Source of the DNA: Humulus lupulus
Lineage: Eukaryota > Streptophyta > Magnoliopsida > Rosales > Cannabaceae
Assembly: GCF_963169125.1 (NCBI RefSeq)
Contig: NC_084796.1
Location: 91,186,888 to 91,250,887 of the forward strand
Length of the DNA: 64,000 nucleotides
Direction: 5' to 3'
Shown here: positions 46,937-57,130 of the stretch, in pieces
Layout: the number at the start of each line of letters is the position of its first letter
Numbering within the stretch: position 1 is the stretch's first letter
The notes under the pieces: model-generated
Databases searched by the model: none
What the model was told of the DNA's origin: nothing
Seen by the model: only the letters and a program-made list of their open reading frames with translations
Program-made: the position numbers and the translations under genes

Positions 46937-48767
46937 TGTTGGGGTTTTATGCCTTAATTAAAACTCAATTTCTTTGTAATCTCATTTATTATCAATAAAA
47001 GAATGGAAATCATATTTTGACTTGGTCAATCACTTTGCTCACATGTTTTATTTTCATGATTATTTTTTTAATATAAACTTCTATTAAATCCCGAGCATAT
47101 AGCTAATTGTATTAATAGTGACGTAATCACAGTGGAATATAAATATGATTATATGTTCAAAATAAGTTAGTCCTAAGATTAGTCAGTGCACAAAATTTAC
47201 ACTGACTTGCCAATCTACGATATGATCTACTTACACATTGCAATGTTATGTTCCTTCTAGAATATTAGCAAAGTAGATATCATTGGATGTATTTGTTACA
47301 TCGGACTGGACCGATATTGACAGTTGATAGGATAAGTAAACATACCGTTATTATCTATTCTAGTCATATCATGTAGTTGACCATAGGTCAATTTAATATC
47401 AATTCTGAGTGATTAGTATTTTAACTGATTGTATTATTTGAGTTCTTTGACTTGTTCGTTACCAGCTTACCCTACAGACTAACCCATACTTATATCTTGG
47501 GAACTCGGTAGTATAATTGAGTGGGAGTGTTAATCATATATATGAACATCTATAACTTCTGATGAAGAAGTGAAATGATAGTTTCCTTTTAGTTTGGTTC
47601 AAGGAGCTAAATGATAGAGATCTCATTTCAGTAATTAATATTAGTTTACTGAAATACCATTTACAAGGAACTAAGTATTTTAAGGATAAAATACAATGAG
47701 GGGTAAAATGGTATTTTAGTCCCATCTCATTGTAGACCGTCTAGAGAGGATTGAGTGACAATTATGGTTGTAACAATGGATAATTAATATCATATATATA
47801 TATATTATAGAGCATTCTGTGAATTCAAGAGTGCAATTCCGAGTCTTTAGTGGAGTCACGAGGAATTAATAAGTTAGTAAATTTATTTGTTAGATTTATG
47901 ATAACTTATTGGAGCTTGATTTCATAGGCCCGTGGTCCCCACTGTACCTTGGATAAATCATCTAGATAGTCTCAATTAATTGATTTAATTATCAATTACA
48001 ATTATCAAACTTGATCAGGTCAATTTTGGATAGTTTCACAGAGTTATGTAATTTTGAGAAGAAAAGAGAAATTATGGCATATTTATTAATTAAGATAAAT
48101 TGGTATCTAAATTAATAAATAAATTTAAATCAAGGCTCAAATTTAATAAATTATTTAATTAATCAAACCAATCGAAAATAATGCAAGCCTTGATTTTAAG
48201 TCCTATGGGCTTATAAGCAAATGGGAAATTTCACGGGCCTAAAGTCAATGATAATTTCGACCTAGGGCTGTTAATTGGCTATTATTTTATTGATTTTTTA
48301 ATTAAATTAAATGGCCTAATTGAGTCTATAAAATGAGTCCTAAATGAGAGATGAAAATATAAGTTCAGAAGTCAAAAACACAAGTTTATGATAGTTTTTA
48401 GATTCTCTCTAAACACAAGTCCTTTTCTAAGCCTTATTGTTCTTTTCTCTTCTTCTCTCTGTATCTATCTCATGTGTTGAGAATTTCCCACTCTAGTCTA
48501 GGTGATTCCAAGGATACTTTGGAAGGCTGTGAAGAAAATTGAAGATCGATTCAGTTTCTCGATAATACTCTGCGACAGAAAGGATACAAGGGTTAGATAA
48601 ACTGAAGGAATGACTCATTCATTCCGCTGCATATAACGTAAGTATTCTTAACATTATTTCTCTTTGAATTCAATTTTAGAAACATGTTCTAGGTTATCTA
48701 ATATTAATTTGTTTAATATTAGATCTACATGAAAATAAATAAAGATCTTGTATAAGTTTTCCCAACA
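46937..48767 (+). repeat. Solo LTR, copia-like, inside gag of element G
   Basis: 1831 bp from TGTTGGGGTTTTATGCC to GTTTTCCCAACA, flanked by a perfect 5-bp duplication GAATA (46932-46936 and 48768-48772). The TGTTGGG...CCCAACA ends are typical of many plant Ty1/copia LTRs; class is inferred from the ends only, because no internal region remains. Orientation is taken from the A-rich end style and is uncertain. The LTR beginning at 10774 is similar in style. Confidence 0.75.
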
Positions 48768-49190
48768 GAATATGATATTGTTAAGGATTATATACAAAAG
48801 TTCATGAGAGAGTTTGCTCGAGCAAAAATAGTTGGCAACAACACAAAGATGATGGCTATTATTGCTGGCATCAAGGTTCAAAGTCCACTATGGGACAATA
48901 TACATATGAAGCTCGTATATACTACACAACAATTTTTAGATAGTGCCTAAAAATACAAAAAACTCGAGGAGGCTATCCAAAAGGTTGAGCAAGGTGGAAG
49001 AACGGAGCAAGTTGCACTTCAACAACAAGAAATAAAGACAGCAACAAATGTGGGAATAGATCGCAGAACACGAATAGTGGAAATGGGAACAAAAATGCCA
49101 AAGTGGAGGAAATTGAGGTAACAATAGTTCGAACAATAATGACATAGAGCGAGCAAATTTAGTTTACTTACTTGAATAATTAATAAAAAA
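48768..49190 (+). pseudogene. Tat-like gag, second part (element G)
   Basis: Resumes as VKDYIQKFMREFARAKIVGN, MMAIIAGIKVQSPLWDNIHM, TTQQFLDSA, a stop, KYKKLEEAIQKVEQGGR. This matches the C-terminal half of the gag core. An Asn-rich tail (GNNSSNNNDIERAN) follows in another frame to about 49180, where CACTA-type sequence takes over. Confidence 0.8.
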
Positions 49191-50435
49191 ATCACTAAAT
49201 CCAAAATTTAATTGAAAAAAAATAATTTCTTTTAAGAAAATTTTAATAAAAATATTTTGACTAAATAAATAATAAAGTAGAACCTAAAGTAAACACATAA
49301 TCCAATTTCTACACCCATATAAATCATGAAATCCAAAATTAATTTTAAAAAATCAAAAAAATTGAAAAAAAGTAACCCAATATAAACAAAATTTACTAAA
49401 AATGTGCTAACTAAATAATTAATAATGTCAAACCTTAAGAACATACATTATTTAATATCTACATCCATATAAATCATGAAATCCAAAATTAATTTTAAAA
49501 AATCAAAAAAATTGAAAAAGTTAACACAATATAAAGAAAATTTTACTAAAAATATGCTAACTAAATAAATAATAAAGTCAAACCTTAAGAAAATACATAA
49601 TTTAATATCTACACCCATATAAATCCTTAAACTCGAAATTAAATTTTAAAATAAATTAAAAAAACTAACAAAAAATGAAGAAATTATACCAGAAATATTA
49701 TAATAAAATATAATGGTAAGCTTAAACCTTAAACAATGACATAATCATCAATATAAAACCAACAAAAATTAAAAAAAAAATGAAATATAACTATCAAATT
49801 TAATTTGTAGAAATTAATAAAAATGAACTTACTTGGTTTTGTGGAGTATTGATGTAGCAAAACCCAAAAAACGTTTTAGTTTTTAAGGCTTTCTAACTAA
49901 ATCTTTAACAACCTAAAATCTACATATAAAATTCAAAAAAAAAATCATGCATAAGGTTCAAAAGTATATATAGGTCATGATTTTATCCCCAAATTTGATG
50001 GAAAAAAATTAAGAAACTTACCTTAAATAGGTCTTTTTCCATCACTGCCTCTGTGGGAGAGAGGTGAGTCGTGTCTCCGTGAGATATTTGGGGGTTTAGG
50101 GCAAACGGACGCTCAAGGAAGACTTATTTACTATGGTGGAACCTTAGTTTCAGTGGCTAACTGAAGCTGACGAAAGGTTTGCGTCAGTTGGGCACTAACG
50201 CAAACTTTCAATTAGCGTCAGTTAGCAACTCACACTAACATTCCGCCTATTACCAATAGTTCCCCTCTCACGCAAACACTGCTACTTAATAGTGTTAGTG
50301 TTGTAACTGATGCAAATATCATTTCATTAGTGTCAGTTACAAGGTGCATCAATTGATATATCTCGGTCAACAGCGTCAATCAACGGTATTGAATAACTTG
50401 GTTTAACTACACAAAAGGCTTATTTTGTTGTAGTG
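49191..50435. mobile_element. CACTA-type transposon end (CACTA-1), nonautonomous or truncated
   Basis: The right end is TATTTTGTTGTAGTG (50421-50435), the reverse complement of the CACTACAACAAAATA type terminus. Before it lies a subterminal repeat region (50160-50400) with many copies of GCGTCAGTTRGC and ACGCAAAC or their complements, usual for CACTA elements. No transposase is seen. The matching CACTA left end was not found near 49190 (only a poor CACTAAATCC at 49193), so the left boundary is open. It interrupts element G between gag and the end of integrase. Confidence 0.65.
49250..49660. repeat. About 150-bp AT-rich tandem repeat
   Basis: ATCATGAAATCCAAAATT recurs near 49324 and 49474 and, degenerate, near 49622, each after CACCCATATAAAT or CATCCATATAAAT. 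Period about 150 bp, nearly three units. It makes up the left half of CACTA-1. Confidence 0.8.
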
Positions 50436-50595
50436 GATGAAAGATCTGCCAGTAAGAGTTCTAGTACCAAACTGGGAATGGTCGTATCATGATATCAAGG
50501 TGTATCAACCAGGCATATATAAGCCTACAAGGCTGAATAGAGAAAGAGTTCCTCGAGCAAGGAATAAAGAACACAAAAGAAAATACTATCAATAA
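50436..50595 (+). pseudogene. Tat integrase C-terminal end (element G)
   Basis: Plus frame reads DIKVYQPGIYKPTRLNRERV, then PRARNKEHKRKYYQ and stop at 50593-50595. Compare NTYKLARLDDTMVPKARNA and HLKKYYQ at the end of element B integrase. It shows that the same kind of element lies on both sides of CACTA-1, with most of pol deleted. Confidence 0.75.
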
Positions 50596-50846
50596 TTTAT
50601 TTTCTTTATTCTGATGTAATATTATTGTTAAAGCCAAAAGTTTTTAGTCTTTTTAGCTTATGATAACTATTCTTATGATTTTTTTAATTTAATTTATTTT
50701 TTTGAAATTGTCATGTCGATTAAACATGGTATTGCCCTTATTTATACATTTATATGTTAAAGTATGCTTAAATTTATATAAGAGACCTCAGTAAATAAAA
50801 AAATATGTCACAGTTTACTTCGGGGCATAATGGTGTAGCCAACTAT
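50596..50846 (+). other. 3' noncoding region of element G
   Basis: AT-rich, nothing coding. Ends in TAT directly before the CACTA-2 terminus, a candidate 3-bp target site. Confidence 0.5.
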
Positions 50847-50939
50847 CACTACTACAAAAAAGGCTTTTCTCTACCGTTTTTTTACTTAATACACTATGGT
50901 TTTCAAGAATATTGAAAAGCGTAGTGTATTCGACCACAA

Positions 50940-51060
50940 AGAAAAGTGGTATGCCAACCGCGGAGAAAAGCCACATCTTTCTCGATAGTTTTATTAATAA
51001 AACCGCAGAGAAAGAACATCATTCTCCGCGGCTGGCTTATTACAACCGCAGAGAATGACT
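50940..51060. repeat. Subterminal repeats of CACTA-2
   Basis: AACCGCGGAGAAAAG, AACCGCAGAGAAAG and AACCGCAGAGAATG plus complementary ATTCTCCGCGG copies occur within about 200 bp of the CACTA end. Such motifs are the usual binding sites of the accessory transposition protein. Confidence 0.75.
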
Positions 51061-51364
51061 TTTAAAAAAAAATTCAATTTCGGTCATATATAATTATTTT
51101 CAATTCTGATTATATATATTTTCAATATTATAACCTAGCCATTTTAATAAAAAAAAATTAATTTTCAATTTCAATTATATATATATTTTTAATATTATAA
51201 CCTAATTTGTTAAATTATTATATATACATTTCATAACTAATACAAAATAATTGGCTAATGAATAAATGAATTTAATCTTGCTCACCAATAAGTCAATAAG
51301 TTAGCAAGTTACATACATATGAAAACTTAGATTTCTTAAATAAATGGCATTAATCTTGCTAACC

Positions 51365-52643
51365 AATCACTTTGTAGTGGTAGTAGATCCTCTTTGACAT
51401 TGTCTTCCTTTTTGTCAAACCACTGAAAAATTGAAAAGTTAATATAGATTAGATAATTAAATACCATATCTAGTTTTTCTTAAGCAAAAAAGAGTGTAAA
51501 ATATAACATACTTTTTTCTTGATAACTATTGCCAGATTCAGTGCATTTACAAGATCATAAATGTATCTTAGTACATAATAACTGCATTCATGACTTTCAG
51601 GTTGTTTGGGACAAGAACCTCTCAGCAATTTGGTAAATGTGCCAATATATTAATTTTCCGAACATTGTGCGTATGCTCTACAAAAATTAAAATTAATTAA
51701 ATACATATTATACTCTCAACTTTTAAAAATTAATAATGCATACATTACAATTGAAGAACTTACTTTTCCATAACCTCCTTAATTATTGGTGGAGATTTAT
51801 GATTTTTTAAAGCGTCCAAAATTATGGTCATCCCCCGCATCGTTACGAGCACCAACATCCAATGTCGACTAAAACAATAATAAATTATGATTATTATAAG
51901 ATTAAAATCCAACCATAGTAGTGATAATATTTAAGTAGTGATAATATTTAAGTAGTTCTTTCTTACTCAACAATCCAAGAAATGAAATATATTTGGCCTC
52001 GTCTATCCATAGCCATCATCCATTTGGCTATAAGATCCACCGTATAATTTTTACATTCATCATCCATCTGTATAATTGTCGTGAATTTGGGTGAATGCTT
52101 TCCCAAATGCATCTATAGAATCAAACATTCATATTAGATTTTCAATTAATAAATTAATATCATCGAAAAAAAATTGGGCAGAGTTTCATTTGTTTCTATA
52201 GCATATCCAAAATTACTAGTACATATAAATTCAATTCAAACAAAACATACAACAAACAACAAACAACATGCATGTTCTCAACCATAAGCCACTGCAGCAC
52301 ACAAAATTCGTAGAACCTACTTCACTAAGACACACATGTTCTCAACCTTCTGTTGTCTTCGCAGCACACAATTTCATCTCAGAACTTACTTCACTACCGA
52401 TGAATATCTAATATATTCAAACTCCTATAATAGTTTGTAATAACATAACGGATTGAGTTCAATTTGAATTGATACATACCTCATACCAAACAGCATAGCT
52501 GAGGATCCAATATTATCCATGGAAGCTGCTTGATAAACTTTTTCCGAAGTGATGAAGATAGCCTCGCGTTCTCCAATAAACTCCAGGTCAACTGGAACTT
52601 GTACAACCCCATCTATTCCTTTAATGGAATAATACTCCTTCAC
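51365..52643 (-). pseudogene. Ulp1-like C48 peptidase domain of CACTA-2
   Basis: The minus strand reads VVQVPVDLEFIGEREAIFIT and MDNIGSSAMLFGMRYV (52620-52480). After AT-rich intron-like gaps it reads DECKNYTVDLIAKWMMAMDR (52065-52000), HWMLVLVTMRGMTIILDALK (51870-51810) and QPESHECSYYVLRYIYDLVN (51620-51560). The H of HWMLV, the D of LDALK, the Q and the C of HEC line up with the His-Asp-Gln-Cys set of Ulp1/C48 SUMO-type peptidases. The piece would cleave SUMO-like or other conjugates; such domains are known in plant CACTA and MULE elements. Exons are separated by introns that I only infer. A stop near 51664 (SEN-stop-YIGT) may break it. Confidence 0.7.
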
Positions 52644-52926
52644 TATAAATTTTTGACTCAGATCAATTTTTTTTCCATTGGTTATCTATTAACCAATTTG
52701 AAGGTTCCGATTGAGCTATTTCAGCAGGGATGACTACGTGAGTTCTAGCGGATGATAAATGTGGGCTTGGTGATAGGGATTTGTGTTTAGATGAGGATGG
52801 ACCCTACATAATATCATTTAACATATCAATATAGTTTACCCATTTAAAAAATTTTAAATATCTAAGAAAATAATTTTATACCTGACAAGTCACAATTAAA
52901 TTTGTTGGCCAAGTCAGGAATGTGTC

Positions 52927-53450
52927 TCATGCGTCCCCAACATATCGTATGTTACCAAAGGGAATAGGGATATCAGCTTCTTGTTGTAAGACATCTATAA
53001 GCCAAACCCTCGCAACTGAATCATCAAGTACAATTCCATGGATGGTAATTTGACTACCCATGTTTGGTACAATAATTACACCCTTAGCCACTACATTGTC
53101 AATATTATCATAACACAAATGAACTTCATAGTCTCTGGTTTGATGAAAATGATCATCTGCGTAGGAGGCAGGTCGATAGACTTCATCATTTTAGTTCTCA
53201 TAGCATTGCCACTCATCATTTGGATTCTTATAATATTGTACTTCATCATTTGGATTCTGAAATTGTCCTTCATCATAGTATCCATATTCATTGTTTTCCA
53301 CATTATATTCCTCATTTTGAGCTAATTCATCATCTGTTCTAAATTTAAGTCTTTTTAGCTCTTCAATCTTAGATTTTAGTCGAGCAATCTCCTCTTTTCC
53401 AGTCATTGTTTTATGTTTTTTCCAAACATTTTGGAAACGGTCGCAGTGAA
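52927..53450 (-). pseudogene. Middle part of CACTA-2 second gene (coiled coil, DUF8039-like)
   Basis: The reading RFQNVWKKHKTMTGKEEI and then ARLKSKIEELKRLKFRTDDE (53445-53330) is a short coiled coil. An acidic/Tyr/Asn-rich linker has two similar PNDE units (QNPNDEVQYYKNPNDEWQ; 53260-53195). Next is IVPNMGSQITIHGIVLDD, ARVWLIDVLQQEADIPIPFG and, after a stop, FLTWPTNLIVTCQ (53100-52885), matching the region often found before the Ulp1-like domain in PTTA-type CACTA proteins. Function is not known beyond association with transposition. Confidence 0.6.
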
Positions 53451-53535
53451 CCTACAAAATGATCAATCAAGTCAATCAATAAATCAATCTAAATAATTCT
53501 TAAGCGAAAACAACTATTATAAAGTATCATACCCG

Positions 53536-53809
53536 CCAGCTCGAACACGATCTGGGTGTTCTGGTGTCCCTAATGCTTGAGTCAAGATGTCATCTCGACC
53601 CTAAGCTGTAATTTCACTACGACTCAAGATATTGTTTGGTCAAATTATTTTATATAAATAAAATCAATATATTAATTTCGTTCGGGGGAAATTTCCCCCT
53701 GAGCTCGAACACGATCTGGGTGTTCTGGTGTCCCTAATGCTTTGATGTCCTCCTACTCAAGATATTGTTTGGTCAAATTATTTTATATAAATAAAATCAA
53801 TATATTAAT
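53536..53809. repeat. Two-copy tandem duplication containing an exon
   Basis: AGCTCGAACACGATCTGGG begins at 53538 and again at 53702, and ACTCAAGATATTGTTTGG at 53622 and 53755. The units are about 164 bp, the second with roughly 31 bp deleted. On the minus strand each copy encodes LGTPEHPDRVRA, a conserved piece of the PTTA/Transposase_24 protein, so an exon is present twice. Confidence 0.85.
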
Positions 53810-53829
53810 TATAAAACCGTAGAAAACTT

Positions 53830-54673
53830 ACTATCTTTCTGGCAATCTGTCGGTCCAACTCTGTCATGAGAACTTTATTTTTTTTCATGCGATCTAAGCC
53901 ACGCTTGATACCTTACGGATTTTGAACATTTCGTTCTTTTTTCTACAATGTACAAGATAATTATAGTTATATGTTGCGATAATATAAACCATTATTTAAA
54001 CTTCAATATAAATTATACTTACGAAAGCTTCTCTTATATTAGCCATTCCTCTACAAGAGGTTTGATGCCTTGACTTCATTTGTAATGCACGTGCTTTTTG
54101 TTCTTGATGCACTTTTTGAAACTCTGGACTTAGACGACTACATACAAATTTTAACCATTCTCTCTCATCAAGTATATCACTATACTTCTTCGGGGGAAAT
54201 TTGGGTTCCTCCATCATACCCATTTCAGCCTAAGGTTTGATGTACTCGGTAGTGAGTTCACTGTAAAATCCCTCATTATATTACCAGCTTTTTTCAAAAT
54301 CTCACGTTTGAAGGTTTGAGGAATGTTGTGACCACCCTGAGAATATAATTAAGAAAAGTAATTAATAAATTTGGATATCACACAGAAATAAATAAATATC
54401 ATAATGATAATTTCTTACAATTATATCCTCCCATAGACTATCTTTCAAATCTTGTGGGACCTTCCTCCAATCACCTGAGTTGATAGAAATCGTGGCTCAT
54501 TCTCTAGATCCAAGATATGATATCATATTTGTATACACATCACCTATTGGTTGTCCCAAATCGTTCCATTCAAGATTTTTCTTGATTCCTTTCGCTTTTT
54601 GTTGGGTCATGTAACTCATTCTTGTTTTACCACGACCCTAATGTTTCTCATTGTCATCTCTTTTATCTGCCAT
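53830..54673 (-). pseudogene. PTTA/Transposase_24-type protein, N-terminal exons (CACTA-2)
   Basis: The start at 54673 gives MADKRDDNEKH, a stop, GRGKTRMSY, then KKNLEWNDLGQPIGDVYTNM, GDWRKVPQDLKDSLWEDI (to 54420), typical of the N-terminal part of En/Spm accessory proteins. Exon 2 (54330-54024): MMEEPKFPPKKYSDILDERE, WLKFVCSRLSPEFQKVHQEQ, KARALQMKSRHQTSCRGMAN, the Transposase_24 core, ending at a GTAAGT donor. A third exon lies at about 53945-53830 (GIKRGLDRMKKNKVLMTELD). The protein would bind subterminal repeats. Stops at codon 12, near 54497 and near 54229 make it a pseudogene in this copy. Confidence 0.8.
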
Positions 54674-55042
54674 CTACAACACACAAATAAATAATCATAA
54701 GTGTTAATGCATAATACAAATAAATAATCACAAGTATTAATGAATTACACAAATAAATAAACACAAGTATTATATAACTTACTAAACATGTTTTGTTCTT
54801 TTTTTTTTTATTTTCTTTTTGGTCGATTCACAATTGACCCATATTTCTTCTTCGATGTTGTTTCTAAGATAATCACGATCATCAGTATCGCTATCGCTAT
54901 CATTATCATTATCTTGAATATTCTCAATTTGTTCATGTATCGATTGTCCAACAATGAAACAGTCATGATATAAATCATAATTTTCATCGTAATCTTCTTT
55001 TTCTGAGAACTTTCACTCGGGAACTGATAAAACGATGGACCA

Positions 55043-56266
55043 TTAATCATTAACTAGATCAAGTATATAAAATACTTGTTTTGCTTGGGCAGCCATGATA
55101 AAAGGATCGTTCTTTCTTCCCTTCTTGCTTAAATCAACCAAAGTGAATTCAAGTTCGTCAGTTTTAACACCAGTATTGTTGTCTACCGAAGAACATTTAA
55201 GAAGAGGAATATGAAATAATGAATAATCTAGCTCCCATATTTCTTCAACAATTCTGTAGTATGTCATTGTGCCTAAAATTGGGTTATTATCTTTTGCACT
55301 GGCAAAATGTATAGCTTCTGTAACTATACTTACTCCACTATTTTGAACCAGCCGAGCATCATCTCTTGACTTAGTATGAAATCATTTCCCTACGACAATG
55401 TAAGCTTGATGCTTTATTACATCAATGCTTGCTCCAAGAGATATGCACTTCAACTTAGCCGAAACTCCATGATTTTTTTCTCCCAACTTCATCAAAATTG
55501 TATTCTTCAACCACTGGCAAAATGTTTTATTATGCTCATCTATAACCCATTTTTGTTTATTTTTAACCTTGTTTGGAATCATCGACTGTAATAACTCCAT
55601 GTGATCACTGAAACATAAAAGAAAGTACAAAAAAGTTTAACCAACAAAAAGAAAATCACAACTCTAATATATATGATAGAAATATATTATCTACTTACAT
55701 TATATATGATTGAATCTCAGTATTATTTTGCATCACAACTAATTGAGCTGGTCTAATTTTGCCCTAGAAACGGTGATCACTGTTTCGTTCCCCTCATAGT
55801 CCTTTATCAACTCCATCTGAGTTATCTCGTGGTTTGCTGATTCCGATTGCCTCAACCCCACTCATGTATTCTGAGCAAAATTCTACTGCCTCTTCTGATA
55901 CATAACATTCAACCATACTAGCTTCAGAACGATAATGATTACGCACATAACTTTTCAAGACCTTCATAATCCTTTCAAATGGATACATCCATCTTGCCCA
56001 AATTGGTCCACACAACTTGGCTTCCCTTACTAGATGAACCATTAAATGTATCACAATGTCAAAGAAGGATGGCAGAAAAAACATTTCAAGGTTGCATAGA
56101 GTTTCCACTATCTTACAATGCAATGCATCCAATTTTTTCGTTTCTAATTCTTTTCCGCATAAATGATTGAAGAATATGCAAACATTCATCAAACAATCTC
56201 GAACTTTTTTCAGTAATACTGACTGAATAGAAATCGGAAGTAATTGTTGCATCAACATATGATAAT
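55043..56266 (-). pseudogene. TNP2-type CACTA transposase, C-terminal part (DUF4218, DUF4216)
   Basis: Frame 56266-55794 reads YNYHMLMQQLLPISIQSVLL, LHCKIVETLCNLEMFFLPSF, FDIVIHLMVHLVREAKLCGP, WMYPFERIMKVLKSYVRNHY and CYVSEEAVEFCSEYMSGVEA, a well preserved DUF4218. After a gap (55790-55630, probable intron), FCQWLKNTILMKLGEKNHGV and SLGASIDVIKHQAYIVVGK (55540-55382) lead to FHTKSRDDARLVQNSGVSI (55380-55325) and the DUF4216 piece YYRIVEEIWELDYSLFHIPL, FTLVDLSKKGRKNDPFIMAA, QAKQVFYILDLVND (55265-55045). The catalytic head (Transposase_21) should lie further right and is absent. Adjacent to the second CACTA gene, same strand. Confidence 0.85.
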
Positions 56267-57129
56267 TGTAACATCCCAAATTTCCTAATGTGGCTTAGTG
56301 TCCGGATGAGGGGGTCGGGAGGCAATAATTGGGTTATTATGTGAATTATACTATAATATAATTATGCTTGCATGTTTAGGTGAATTAAATATGCATGTGG
56401 GCCCCGTCTGGTTATTAGTGGCATGTTTGTGATTTTAGCCCGTTGAGGGCATAAATGAAATATATGTGATATTTATGTTATATTGGTGATATATTTGTGA
56501 TGCGTGATCTGAGACGGTCCTAGGGAGCCGATTAGCTAAGTCACAACAGGGCCAAATACCCGGCTTGGAAGGAGTCTAGGGGTATTTTGGGAATGTAAAA
56601 TGAGTTCGGGATTTATGGAGCAACGAGTAGTAGTTTGGTATGATTTGGACATGTCGGGATTAGTGGGGATTTATAAGACTATTCAGGGACTTAACGAGGT
56701 ATGGAAAATGACTAATATGCCCTTGGGTTACTTAAAGGTTTAAGGATAAGTTAAAGGGTTATCTTGGTCATTTTTGTTAAGGGATAGGCTTATATTAAGC
56801 AACAGGGGTTCCCTTAGTCTCTAACATATTCTGGAAAAGAAAGAAGTAAGAAAAAATGAGGTAGCTTTCTCTCAAATTCGGTTCACACTTTCTCTTGGAG
56901 GATTGGGGATTTTTGAGGAAAAGCTTGAGGAGTTGGGCTGGGATTTGGTGGAGTGCAAGTTTGAGGAGTGGGGAATTATCCCAAGCCGAAGTTATATCAA
57001 AGGTAAGAATCAAAACTAGTTTTTCTGCTGAGTTTCCTTTGCTTGGTAGAGTTTTGGAGGTTGGACCCTTAGGTGATGGAACTTAGGCTGTATTAGGATT
57101 TTGGTTGGTTTCTCTGGGCTGTATTAGGA
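56267..57129 (+). repeat. LTR fragment, Tekay-like, plus orientation
   Basis: Begins TGTAACATCCCAAATTTCC and follows the reverse complement of the ends of the 2726 and 7858 LTRs (GTGAATTATACTATAATATA, CATGCATGTGGGCCC-like block). It stops after about 860 bp where minus-strand pol of element F starts. It carries a 31-bp duplication at the junction (57086-57130). It cuts CACTA-2 inside DUF4218. Confidence 0.75.
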
Positions 57130-57130
57130 T
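57086..57130. repeat. 14-bp direct repeat at a breakpoint
   Basis: GGCTGTATTAGGAT occurs at 57086-57099 and 57117-57130, 31 bp apart. The second copy lies exactly where LTR sequence meets the RT reading of element F (IDLRSGY then foreign sequence). Confidence 0.8.

Larger units (their letters stand above)
50847..56266 (-). mobile_element. CACTA (En/Spm) transposon CACTA-2, truncated
   Basis: The left end, CACTACTACAAAAAAGG, is followed by subterminal repeats with AACCGCAGAGAA or its complement (50940-51060). Two genes are on the minus strand: a TNP2-type transposase remainder (DUF4218, DUF4216) and a second gene with PTTA/Transposase_24, a DUF8039-like region and a Ulp1-like peptidase. The far end with the transposase head and second CACTA terminus is missing; at 56267 a plus-oriented LTR fragment begins. 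The terminus resembles that of CACTA-1. Confidence 0.85.

Noticed and set aside
49193..49210. CACTAAATCCAAAATTT as the missing left end of CACTA-1
   Set aside because: Only the first five bases agree with the right terminus, and the flanking AAT does not match the GAT after the right end.
53038..53325. 95-codon plus-strand ORF rich in Ile, Phe and Leu
   Set aside because: It is the antisense shadow of the acidic Asn/Tyr-rich linker of the CACTA-2 gene on the minus strand.
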